Assembly: GCF_002165305.2 (NCBI RefSeq)
Contig: NZ_CP032286.1
Location: forward strand, 2,170,001 to 2,234,000
Origin: Acinetobacter sp. WCHA55
GTDB taxonomy: Bacteria; Pseudomonadota; Gammaproteobacteria; Pseudomonadales; Moraxellaceae
Direction: 5' to 3'
DNA length: 64,000 nt
The notes below the pieces were generated by a model. The model was not told where the DNA came from. It saw only the letters and a program-made list of their open reading frames with translations, and did no database searches. Made by a program: the position numbers and the translations under genes. Positions 39,406 through 48,367 of the stretch are shown here, one piece after another (the first letter of the stretch is position 1; every line of letters begins with the position of its first letter).

Positions 39406-40393
39406 CGCGCAAAGCCTCCCCGATATACATCAGCAACGCAAGCACAATGGCCAAGCTGAAAAAGCCAGACAGTGCTAACCACGGCGCATTTAAATTATTC
39501 TTCCCTTGTAACAAAAGCTCGCCCAGTGATGCTGCATCAGGCGGTAGGCCATAACCCAAGAAATCCAGTGCTGTTAGCGCAGTAATATTGGCTGTTAGGA
39601 TAAAGGGCAGTTGTGACAAGCTAGAGCTGATGGCATTGGGTAAAATATGCCGAAAGATAATAGCTCGGTTGGTGACACCTAAACTTCGCGCCGCGCGCAC
39701 GTAGTCCAACTGGCGCGCTCTTAAAAACTCAGCACGTACCAGTGGAACCAAAATCGTCCAACTGAATAACAGCATGATGAAAAACAGCCAGTAGATATTG
39801 GGGCTGAACATACTGACTAGAATCATCACCATGAACAGCATGGGTAAGCCACCCCAGACTTCTAAAATGCGCTGCCCAATTAAATCCACCCAACCACCGT
39901 AATAACCTTGTATTGCCCCAATCACAATGCCCAATACAGCTGAACTGAAAGTCAAAATAAAACCGAACAGCAATGAGACACGTAAACCATACAATACACG
40001 CGTCAGAACATCACGACCTTGGTCATCTGTCCCGAGCCAATTTTGCATCGTGGGTGGTGATGGTACTGGGACAGTTAAATCCACATTGGGAGTTTGATAT
40101 GAATATTGAATCAACGGCCACATGGCCCAACCTTTTGCTTGAATCAGCTGTTGTACCACTGGATCTTTATATTCAGTTTCAGTCTCAAAAACACCGCCAA
40201 AAGTCGTTTCAGGATAGTGTTTCAATACAGGGAAATACAAAGCATGATCATACTTCACCAACAACGGTTTATCATTCGCGATCAGCTCTGCAGCTAAAGA
40301 AAGGACAAAAACACAGATAAATAAAATACAACAACTGAGCCCGAGCTTATTTTGCTTAAATCGTTTGAAACCTGCCTGTAAAATGGGTGACAT
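39380..40393 (-). CDS. yejE: Peptide ABC transporter permease
   Basis: 337 residues, about six membrane segments. A long periplasmic stretch after the first helix (about residues 35-135) is typical of YejE. The permease EAA-type loop is seen as EFLRARQLDYVRAARSLGV near 218, and GTDDQGRDVLTRVLYGLR near 117 is the usual DppC/OppC-like entry. It forms the inner-membrane channel with YejB. The start codon is adjacent to the yejB stop. Confidence 0.92.
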   Translation of the reverse strand: MSPILQAGFKRFKQNKLGLSCCILFICVFVLSLAAELIANDKPLLVKYDHALYFPVLKHYPETTFGGVFETETEYKDPVVQQLIQAKGWAMWPLIQYSYQTPNVDLTVPVPSPPTMQNWLGTDDQGRDVLTRVLYGLRVSLLFGFILTFSSAVLGIVIGAIQGYYGGWVDLIGQRILEVWGGLPMLFMVMILVSMFSPNIYWLFFIMLLFSWTILVPLVRAEFLRARQLDYVRAARSLGVTNRAIIFRHILPNAISSSLSQLPFILTANITALTALDFLGYGLPPDAASLGELLLQGKNNLNAPWLALSGFFSLAIVLALLMYIGEALRDAFDPRRQ

Positions 40394-41448
40394 CAGCCTC
40401 TCCCTTGCGAATCAAAATGTATTCGCGGATCAATCAACTGATACAACACATCGCCAATCAGACGCAGCAGCAAGCCCAACAAAGTAAAAATGAACAAGGT
40501 GCCAAAGATCACAGGATAGTCGCGTTGCAGAATCGCCTCAAAGCCCAATAAACCTAAACCATCCAGATTAAAAATGATCTCGATAAATAAATTACCTACA
40601 AAAAAGTAAGCGATTAAAGCTTCAGGTAAACCTGCTACCACAATCAGTATTGCATTGCGAAACACATGACCATACAACACTTGAGACTCGGTCAGACCTT
40701 TAGAACGCGCCGTCAGCACGTAGGGCTTGCTGAGCTCTTCCATAAACGAATACTTGGTGAGATAAGTCACCGTGGCAAAACCACCAATCACCATGGCTAA
40801 TAGCGGTAAAGCCATGTGCCAAAAATAATCTTTAATTTTGCCCCATAGCGACAAGTCCGCAAAATTTTCCGAAACCAAACCTTGTAAGGGGAACCATTGA
40901 AAATAAGAACCGCCTGCAAAAAATACAATCAGAAGAATTGCAAAAATAAATGCAGGAACCGCATAAGCCACGGCCAGCAGTAGAGATGTAGACTGGTCAA
41001 ACACCGTGCCGTGCAATCGGGCTTTTTTGATGCCCAAAGGAATCGAAATCAGATAAATTAGCAAAGCACTCCACAGCCCCAAAGACATGGATACAGGTAA
41101 TTTATCCTTAATCAGTGCTGTAACGGGCTGGTCTTTAAAAAAGCTGGTGCCGAAGTCCAGTTGCGCATAATTTTTCACCATTTCAAAAAAGCGTACATGC
41201 ATGGGCTGATCAAAACCATAATGTGCTTTGATCTTTGCGAGCATTTCATCACTAAGTCCTTGTGCGCCTTGATAGACATTTGAACCTGCACCGCCCAGAT
41301 TACCCAAAGTTTGCATGACTTCCGCTTGCTGAATAGCTTGCTCAACAGGCCCTCCAGGCGCAATTTGGATCACAGCAAAATTGATTAGCAAAATCAGAAA
41401 TAAGGTTGGAACAATCAGCAACAGCCTTTTGAATATATACATACGCAT
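40393..41448 (-). CDS. yejB: Peptide ABC transporter permease
   Basis: 351 residues, six predicted membrane segments beginning with FKRLLLIVPTLFLILLINFA. The EAA-type loop KPYVLTARSKGLTESQVLYG is near residue 237. The pattern IAPGGPVEQAI after the first helix is typical of DppB/YejB. It pairs with YejE. 21 bp after yejA. Confidence 0.92.
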   Translation of the reverse strand: MRMYIFKRLLLIVPTLFLILLINFAVIQIAPGGPVEQAIQQAEVMQTLGNLGGAGSNVYQGAQGLSDEMLAKIKAHYGFDQPMHVRFFEMVKNYAQLDFGTSFFKDQPVTALIKDKLPVSMSLGLWSALLIYLISIPLGIKKARLHGTVFDQSTSLLLAVAYAVPAFIFAILLIVFFAGGSYFQWFPLQGLVSENFADLSLWGKIKDYFWHMALPLLAMVIGGFATVTYLTKYSFMEELSKPYVLTARSKGLTESQVLYGHVFRNAILIVVAGLPEALIAYFFVGNLFIEIIFNLDGLGLLGFEAILQRDYPVIFGTLFIFTLLGLLLRLIGDVLYQLIDPRIHFDSQGRG

Positions 41449-41469
41449 CTCAAAAACCCCTATGCCAGC

Positions 41470-43311
41470 TTATGGCTTGGCTGCCCGACCTAAATACTCG
41501 CCCACCTTTTTCGCCTGTTTGGCATCACTCCACCAATAATCCAACCCGACATTCAACTGCGGACTCCGTGCCGGTTTTTGATACATATTCCAATAGGCAT
41601 ACCATTGATCAGCTTTACCATAAGTTGGTATTTGATAATAACCCGCACGCAGCAAGCGATCTAAAATACGCGTTTGTACCACCACTTGCTTACGATCAGG
41701 CGCTTGAATCAACTGTTGAATCATCTGATCAATTACCGGATTTTGAATACCCGAATAATTATAATTTCCCACCTGATGGGCTGAAGTACTGCCCCACAGC
41801 TGTACCTGTTCTTTGCCCGGTGTTAAAGACTGTGGCATCGTTTGTAGGGTCATATCAAAATCTTGAGTCCGCATACGCTCATAATACTGCGGTGTATCCA
41901 CCTGTCGAATGTTCAGCTGTATTCCTAGTCGCTTTAGATGGCGAACAAAAGGCGTAATTTCACGCACAGCATCACTCGGCTGAATTAGAAACTCAAACTG
42001 GATCGGCTTATTTTTCCGATCCAACAATTGCCCTTTGGCATTATATCTATAGCCATTTTTTAATAAAATCTGTCGTGCGATAAGCAAATTATTTCGATTA
42101 TAGCCCGATCCATCGGAAGCTGAATAATGCCAATTTTTTAAAACGCCTTCTCGCTGCACAGGATGCAATTTCGCCAAATAAGGTTTTAAGATTTTGATTT
42201 CAACAGCCGAAGGCAAACCCTTCGCCTCTAGTTCGCTATTAGAAAAATAACTTTGCAGGCGCTGATATTGCCCATAAAACATCGCTTTGTTTTGCCACTC
42301 AAAGTCATAGGCATAGGTTAAAGCTTGGCGAAAATAAATATCTTGAAAAGGCTGACGGCGGGTATTAAACACAAAACTTTGCGTTGGAATCGGATTGAAA
42401 TGTTTAAAGCGATATTTTTTAACGAGACCTTGTTTTACTGCAGGAAAGTTATAGGCTGTCACCCATTGTCGTGCGGATTCTTCCTCATGTAAGGTATATA
42501 AACCCGCCTTAAACGCAGTAAAGGCAATATCTTTGCTACGATAGTACACATAACTCACGCGATTAAAATTATAGCGCCCTTGGTTAACCTTTAAATCTCT
42601 CGCCCAATACTTTGGATTACGCTTATAAACAACCCGCTGCCCAGCATTGATTTTCTCTAAGAGATAAGGACCTGAGCCTAAAATCGGTTTGACTGAAGTT
42701 TGACTGAAATCTTTACCTTGCCAGTCTTTTTTGGAATAAATTGGCATTCTGGCCACAATCAAAGGCATTTCCACATTATTTCGTGTTTTAAAATGCATCT
42801 TGATGCTGTATTTAGACAACACTTCGGTCTTGGCTAAATCCGACAAATACATCTGCAAGCCAAAATTGGACTTGGTTTGAAAAAGATCAAAACTGAACTT
42901 TACATCAGCTGCAGTAACAGGACTGCCGTCACTAAACCGTGCTTTTGGGTTTAAATGAAAAATGATGGTGTTAAAATTTTTCGGGTCATAGCTGACCTTT
43001 TCTGCCAGCAATGGATACATCACCGCAGGCTCATCCAAAGAACTACTCATGAGTGAGTCAAATAAATAATTGGTTCCCTCAACTGCAGTACCACGACCAT
43101 TCATGCTGTTTAGGTTATCAAAACTCCCTATCACTGCACGTGTTAATTCGCCACCCTTTGGCGCCTGCACATTGGCATAAGGCAGATGATCCAACTGGCT
43201 GTATTTCGGCGTAGCATAAGGTGCAATAAAAGGCATGGTCTGCAGTGCAGACCATGCCTTTAAAGGTATCGTTACAAGGCTGAACAGCAAGAGTATTGTT
43301 CTAACCTTCAT
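41470..43311 (-). CDS. yejA: Periplasmic oligopeptide-binding protein
   Basis: 613 residues, SBP family 5. Signal peptide MKVRTILLLFSLVTIPLKAWS. Domain landmarks: ALTYAYDFEWQNKAMFYGQY near 330, and KARFSDGSPVTAADVKFSFD near 125, the standard family-5 segment. It captures peptides in the periplasm and delivers them to YejBEF. First gene of the importer but only 35 bp after the MltD-like gene, so a five-gene transcript is possible. Confidence 0.92.
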   Translation of the reverse strand: MKVRTILLLFSLVTIPLKAWSALQTMPFIAPYATPKYSQLDHLPYANVQAPKGGELTRAVIGSFDNLNSMNGRGTAVEGTNYLFDSLMSSSLDEPAVMYPLLAEKVSYDPKNFNTIIFHLNPKARFSDGSPVTAADVKFSFDLFQTKSNFGLQMYLSDLAKTEVLSKYSIKMHFKTRNNVEMPLIVARMPIYSKKDWQGKDFSQTSVKPILGSGPYLLEKINAGQRVVYKRNPKYWARDLKVNQGRYNFNRVSYVYYRSKDIAFTAFKAGLYTLHEEESARQWVTAYNFPAVKQGLVKKYRFKHFNPIPTQSFVFNTRRQPFQDIYFRQALTYAYDFEWQNKAMFYGQYQRLQSYFSNSELEAKGLPSAVEIKILKPYLAKLHPVQREGVLKNWHYSASDGSGYNRNNLLIARQILLKNGYRYNAKGQLLDRKNKPIQFEFLIQPSDAVREITPFVRHLKRLGIQLNIRQVDTPQYYERMRTQDFDMTLQTMPQSLTPGKEQVQLWGSTSAHQVGNYNYSGIQNPVIDQMIQQLIQAPDRKQVVVQTRILDRLLRAGYYQIPTYGKADQWYAYWNMYQKPARSPQLNVGLDYWWSDAKQAKKVGEYLGRAAKP

Positions 43312-43346
43312 CGGGGCTTTCTCTGAAATTGCATTTCAACTCAATA

Positions 43347-46300
43347 CTAGTTCGGCACCTTAATTACATCGCCAATGCGCAACTGCGTATTCGGTTTAAT
43401 GTCATTTAGCTCAGCCAATTGCGCCGTGTCCATACCATAACGACTTGCCAGTCCAATTAAGGTATCACCACGTTTCACTGTGTATTGGGTAATCAGTTTT
43501 GGAATTTGAATGGTCTGCCCAACTTGCAAACCAGCACGCGGACTCAGATTATTTAAACTAGCAAGCTCTGACACAGACATCCCCGCACGGTTTGCAATTG
43601 AGTTTAACGACTCACCAGACTTCACTTTATAGCTTTCAGTTGCTCGAACTGAAGTTGCTTGTGGCTTTGCTGCCACTGTTTCTGTTTTGATTGGAGCTGA
43701 ATCAACATCACCTTCAATTTTCAAACGCTGACCAACACGAACATTCGCCGTACGGCTCAGGTTGTTCAACTCAGCTAAATAGTTCAGTTGCAAGTGATAT
43801 TTACGCGCAATGCTATTTAGTGTTTCACCCGATTTCACCACATGGATATCGGTTGAATTATTACTTGTAGTACTTTGCTTTTCGACTGTTTTAGGTGTTT
43901 CAACAGTAGTCACTTCACCCGTTAATTTGAGCTTTTGACCTGTACGTAAGCCCGCCGTACGACTCATATTATTGAGGTCAGCAATATAATCCATACCCAA
44001 ATTATATTTCGAAGCAATCGCAGTTAATGAGTCTCCAGACTGAACGGTATAAGTATCTGGCACAGTTGAACCCGTAGGGATCTTAATACTTTGACCCACT
44101 TGCAAGCCACTATTGGTTGAAAGATTATTAAGATCAGCCAACTCCGACAGGCTCATCTTTGACTGTGAGGCAATGCTATACAAAGTATCACCACGTTGTA
44201 CTTTATAGCTTTCAACTTTGAACTGTGGTTCGGCTTTAACTGGAGATGCTTTGGCACTACTTGTCGTTAAGCTTTTGACATCATTGACTGGTACATTAAT
44301 TTTTTGTCCCACCAATAGGTTGCTGCCAGCATTTAAACCCGGTGTTAAATCTGCCAACTCTTGATTTGACAGCGCATAACGGTCTGCAATCAGTTTCAGA
44401 TATTCGCCACGTTTCACCGTATACGACTGAGTTGCTACTTTAGTTTGACTAGTGGCTTTCTCATCGCTAGTTTTTGCTCGTGATTGTGCTGTTTCTTTTA
44501 AGGAAAGCTTTTGTCCCACACGTACGCCACTGGTCACACTTAAGCCGTTATAGTCAGCCAACTGTTTTAAGCTTAAACCGAACTCATCTGCAATACCTGT
44601 TAAGGTATCATTGGCACGAACAGTATAACTCTCGGGTTTAGTCTCAGCTTTCACGGTAGAACGTACTTCTACTTTCTCAGCTTGTGGTTTTGCATCATAT
44701 AAATAAATTGATGTACCGACATAAAGTGTGGCATTGGCATCCATTTGGTTCCACTTCGCCACATCACGCCAATTCACCCCATTTTTTGCCGCAATCAGCG
44801 CCAAAGTATCACCTGGTTGTACCGTATAAGTTGAACGTTTACCTTTTGGCGGGACAATCACAATTTCAGAATCAGTCTTAACAAAATTTTTGCCTTGATT
44901 ACGCTTCACTTCATCTGAATCTAAACGGGTATTGTCAGCCACTGATTTTGGATAAGCAAAACCTTTGGTTAATTCTTTGCCTTGCAACTCAGCCACAGAC
45001 TGACTGGTTTGAATTGCAGTCAGTTTAATTTTACCATCCAGAGGATCTACAATTTCTGTGCCTTGAGGTGCTAAAGCCTGAATTTCAGCTACCACTTCAG
45101 CTTGCTCTGCTTTCGTCGCAACTGGTTTCAGAACTTCATCGACAGTTTTGCTTTGACCTTCGGCTTGAATTGCCGCAGTTAACTGCTCACGTTCTGCCGC
45201 TGAAATGGGTGGTTCAACGGAAACGGGTTTCACGGGGGTCACTGGCGTCACCGCAACTGGAATACGTGGCGCACTTGGAATATCACTATTGGCAGCAAAA
45301 GCGGCCAGTGCACTAGACCCTTTAGGCGTTGAACCACGCGTAGGTGTTACAATAGCAGTACTGCTCGACGATGTTAGTGTAGATGAAGTGGCAGGCTTTC
45401 CTGTCGTGTTCTTTGTGGTTGTCGTCGCTAAAACAGGTGGTGTAGTTTTCGATGGTGTGATCGATTTGGTATTTAACGTCGGTGGTTCAATTTTGCTGGG
45501 TTGAATCGTTTGATTATTTTCAGGCAATTTGGTATTTGCAGATGCCCACAAGCCGCCTGAACCACCCTGTAATTTTTTCAAACGTACATCCACTGAAGGA
45601 CTCAAGTCTGCAGGAATTAGAATCCGCATTGGACTTGCACCATCAATCCATTCACCGCGATGTCCCGGGTTTAACTGATACAGCTCGGCACGGCTTAAAC
45701 CTGTAATCGACGCAACTTCATTTAGACTCACCGCGCCCACAGTGACTTCTCTAAAGTGCGGACGATTGGCAATCGGTGGTAAATTGATGTTATAGGCATT
45801 TGGATTTTTAATGATCTGTGCAACCGCCAAGAACCGTGGCACATAGTTCATGGTTTCTTCAGGCAGTTTTAATGACCAATAATCTGTCGGCAAACCTGCG
45901 GCTTTATTACGGTTAATTGCTTGTTGAATACGGCCCGGGCCTGCATTATAAGCTGCTAGTGCAAGTTCCCACGAACCAAACTGGTTATATAAACTTCCCA
46001 AGAACTCATACGCGGCACGCGTTGACTCAACCACATCACGTCGACCGTCATATTGGCTACTTTGTTTTAAGCCATAAATACGTCCCGTACTTGGAATAAA
46101 CTGCCATAAGCCCGCAGCCGCAGCACTACTGGTTGCAGCAGGGTCATACGAACTTTCAATCACGGGCAGTAAAGCCAACTCTGTCGGTAAACCACGACGC
46201 TCAGCTTCTTTAACAGTGTGATACAAATAACGTGATGCACGCGCACTTAAACGGTCCAAATAGGGTTGGCGTGAAATGAACCACCCACGCTGTGCATCAA

Positions 46301-46616
46301 TACGCGGATTCCAATGATCGGTGTTCATTTTAAAGCCCACGGTCATACGCTTCCAAACGTCACCGTGCTTTAACACCAATAGTCGATCCCCTTCCACCGC
46401 GCGCATGTCGGTTGCAGAAAGTAAATCTTCTAAAGAGTCTAGACTATTTGCATCTAAGTAGCTCGATCCGACTTGTTTGGATTTAGATGTTTGCGTTGCA
46501 CTTTGCGTCGAGGAGCAACCAGCCAGACCAAGTGTAGCGAGTGCTGAACCGAGTACTGTAATTTTAAATAATGTCGGTAACATCGGTTGGCCAAAAATGG
46601 CAGCTGACTTATACAT
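43347..46616 (-). CDS. mltD: MltD-like membrane-bound lytic transglycosylase with eight LysM repeats
   Basis: 1089 residues from the ATG at 46616. The frame is open 24 codons earlier, and an ATG at 46583 would give a shorter leader. Lipoprotein signal with lipobox LAGC at about residue 34. The SLT catalytic domain is near 130-290, with the catalytic Glu in LLPVIESSYDP and AGLWQFIPSTGR. A low-complexity Ser/Thr/Pro linker runs from about 370 to 470. From residue 597 on there are eight LysM repeats with a YTV-x-x-G-x-T-L start, whereas E. coli MltD has far fewer. It cleaves peptidoglycan to anhydromuropeptides in the outer-membrane periplasmic face. Confidence 0.9.
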   Translation of the reverse strand: MYKSAAIFGQPMLPTLFKITVLGSALATLGLAGCSSTQSATQTSKSKQVGSSYLDANSLDSLEDLLSATDMRAVEGDRLLVLKHGDVWKRMTVGFKMNTDHWNPRIDAQRGWFISRQPYLDRLSARASRYLYHTVKEAERRGLPTELALLPVIESSYDPAATSSAAAAGLWQFIPSTGRIYGLKQSSQYDGRRDVVESTRAAYEFLGSLYNQFGSWELALAAYNAGPGRIQQAINRNKAAGLPTDYWSLKLPEETMNYVPRFLAVAQIIKNPNAYNINLPPIANRPHFREVTVGAVSLNEVASITGLSRAELYQLNPGHRGEWIDGASPMRILIPADLSPSVDVRLKKLQGGSGGLWASANTKLPENNQTIQPSKIEPPTLNTKSITPSKTTPPVLATTTTKNTTGKPATSSTLTSSSSTAIVTPTRGSTPKGSSALAAFAANSDIPSAPRIPVAVTPVTPVKPVSVEPPISAAEREQLTAAIQAEGQSKTVDEVLKPVATKAEQAEVVAEIQALAPQGTEIVDPLDGKIKLTAIQTSQSVAELQGKELTKGFAYPKSVADNTRLDSDEVKRNQGKNFVKTDSEIVIVPPKGKRSTYTVQPGDTLALIAAKNGVNWRDVAKWNQMDANATLYVGTSIYLYDAKPQAEKVEVRSTVKAETKPESYTVRANDTLTGIADEFGLSLKQLADYNGLSVTSGVRVGQKLSLKETAQSRAKTSDEKATSQTKVATQSYTVKRGEYLKLIADRYALSNQELADLTPGLNAGSNLLVGQKINVPVNDVKSLTTSSAKASPVKAEPQFKVESYKVQRGDTLYSIASQSKMSLSELADLNNLSTNSGLQVGQSIKIPTGSTVPDTYTVQSGDSLTAIASKYNLGMDYIADLNNMSRTAGLRTGQKLKLTGEVTTVETPKTVEKQSTTSNNSTDIHVVKSGETLNSIARKYHLQLNYLAELNNLSRTANVRVGQRLKIEGDVDSAPIKTETVAAKPQATSVRATESYKVKSGESLNSIANRAGMSVSELASLNNLSPRAGLQVGQTIQIPKLITQYTVKRGDTLIGLASRYGMDTAQLAELNDIKPNTQLRIGDVIKVPN

Positions 46617-46825
46617 AAGAAAATCCAAACAACTCGTATAAAATTTATTTTTTAGATCTGCCATTGTAGTAAAGCACGCCGCAGACACAAGGCGTTAATT
46701 TAACTCGAAATCAGTATAAATGTTACAAGAAATTAAAAAAGCTGCATCTTATACACTTCTCTAGTGCATTTGCGTTATACAATGGTGCCCGCTTAGTTTT
46801 AATTTTCAGTTTACGGAAGTTGTGT

Positions 46826-48241
46826 ATGTCACAAACAATTACCCTGTATGTCGATGGTGCTTGTCGCGGGAACCCCGGTCTTGGGGGATGGGGCGCGTAC
46901 ATTATTACAGAAACTGAAGAACATAAACTGTGTGGCGGTGAGGACAACACCACCAATAACCGAATGGAACTCACCGCGGCCATTGAAGGTATTCTTTTTT
47001 GCCCGACCGACGCGAAGTTGGTTGTCTGGACGGATTCGACCTATGTCAAACGTGGCATTACCGAGTGGATTAAAGGTTGGAAAAAGAAAAACTGGAAAGA
47101 CGTTAAAAATCCAGATTTATGGAAAAAACTCGACTCAGCCTGTCAAGGCCGTGATATCGACTGGCACTGGGTCAAAGGCCATGCAGGTCATGAAGGTAAC
47201 GAAATGGCAGATCAATTGGCAAACCTCGGTGCCGATCAAACACAGGCTCAACTTCATCAGTCTAAAACAGCGTCAACAGAACCTTTGGTAGATAAAAAAA
47301 AAGTTGAACCAGATTGGTTGTTAAACGACCCTTTTGGTTTGGGTTTTGATGACGAAGAAGAAACAGAAGACAGCGAAGGTTTAGACGAAAGCGAAGCACG
47401 TCAAGAGCCGAGTTTAGTGGCTGAACCAGAACTTGATACAACGGTGCTTTCTACTGAACAAATGCCTGAAGTTGCAGCAAGTGTCGATTTAACACAACTT
47501 AAACAACATCCGCAAATTGTGATTACTCCACGTAAGGTTGAAGTCTTTGGGCCTCGACAGCTCATCCTCGATACAGAGACCACCGGTTTCTATTATCAAG
47601 ATGGCGATCGCATTATTGAGGTTGGTGCGATTGAAATGGTGAATCGAAAGCTCACAGGTAGCTCTATTCATATCTACATTAATCCGAAAAAACCTGTGGG
47701 CGACTCTGAAAATGTTCACGGTATCTCTGATGACTTTTTAAAAGATAAACCTCTGTATCAAGAGATTGCCGACACCTTATTTGCCTATCTCAAAGGTGCG
47801 GAAATCATTGCGCATAATGCAAGCTTCGATATGAATTTCTTAGACATGGAGTTCAAGCGTGCAGGATTTGTTGCACTTTCTGAAGTTTGTGCAGTGACAG
47901 ATACTCTCGCGATGGCAAAATCTAAGCATCCAGGACAAAAAAACTCACTCGATGCTTTAGTCCGCCGTTACGAAATTCCACAGCGTGACCGTACTTTCCA
48001 CGGGGCCTTACTGGATGCTGAAATTCTAGCCGATGTTTACTTGGCTATGACGGGTGGTCAGGTTTCCTTTGATATGGATGCCTTGTCGCATAGTGAACAA
48101 CAAAATGGACAAAGTCAGCGTCAAGCACTGGATATTGAACTGGCAGTAATTTACCCTTCTACAGAAGAACTTGAAGCACATGAGACTTGGGTCAAACAAT
48201 ACCAAGAAAAACATGGCACACCCTGCCTTTTTGCCAAATAA
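46826..48241 (+). CDS. RNase HI - DNA polymerase III epsilon (DnaQ) fusion
   Basis: 471 residues from the ATG at 46826 (GGAAG 6 nt upstream). Residues 1-150 are a complete RNase HI: LYVDGACRGNPG (Asp10), NRMELTAAIEG (Glu48), WTDSTYVKRG (Asp70), GNEMADQLANLG (last Asp). An acidic linker follows (about 165-235, runs of D and E). Then a DnaQ exonuclease: LILDTETTGFYYQDGDRIIE, HNASFDMNFLDMEF, HGALLDAEILADVYLA. A C-terminal QVSFDM resembles the clamp-binding motif of epsilon. It joins RNA-primer/R-loop removal and proofreading in one chain. Confidence 0.93.
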   Translation: MSQTITLYVDGACRGNPGLGGWGAYIITETEEHKLCGGEDNTTNNRMELTAAIEGILFCPTDAKLVVWTDSTYVKRGITEWIKGWKKKNWKDVKNPDLWKKLDSACQGRDIDWHWVKGHAGHEGNEMADQLANLGADQTQAQLHQSKTASTEPLVDKKKVEPDWLLNDPFGLGFDDEEETEDSEGLDESEARQEPSLVAEPELDTTVLSTEQMPEVAASVDLTQLKQHPQIVITPRKVEVFGPRQLILDTETTGFYYQDGDRIIEVGAIEMVNRKLTGSSIHIYINPKKPVGDSENVHGISDDFLKDKPLYQEIADTLFAYLKGAEIIAHNASFDMNFLDMEFKRAGFVALSEVCAVTDTLAMAKSKHPGQKNSLDALVRRYEIPQRDRTFHGALLDAEILADVYLAMTGGQVSFDMDALSHSEQQNGQSQRQALDIELAVIYPSTEELEAHETWVKQYQEKHGTPCLFAK

Positions 48242-48367
48242 ATTCTAAAGTTTTTGTTAACTTTTGTATTACAAGATTTTTCAGTTAGGCTATAGTGATA
48301 AACAAGTTGCTATGCCTTCTTTGGGCCGCATATAAACACGATAAAACACTAGGATAGGTGCAGATCA

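Noticed and set aside
41472..41957. 161-residue plus-strand ORF
   Set aside because: Antisense to the C-terminal part of yejA, whose frame has clear SBP family-5 sequence.
45205..45504. Val/Gly-rich 99-residue plus-strand ORF
   Set aside because: It is the complement of the Thr/Pro/Ser-rich linker of the MltD-like protein.
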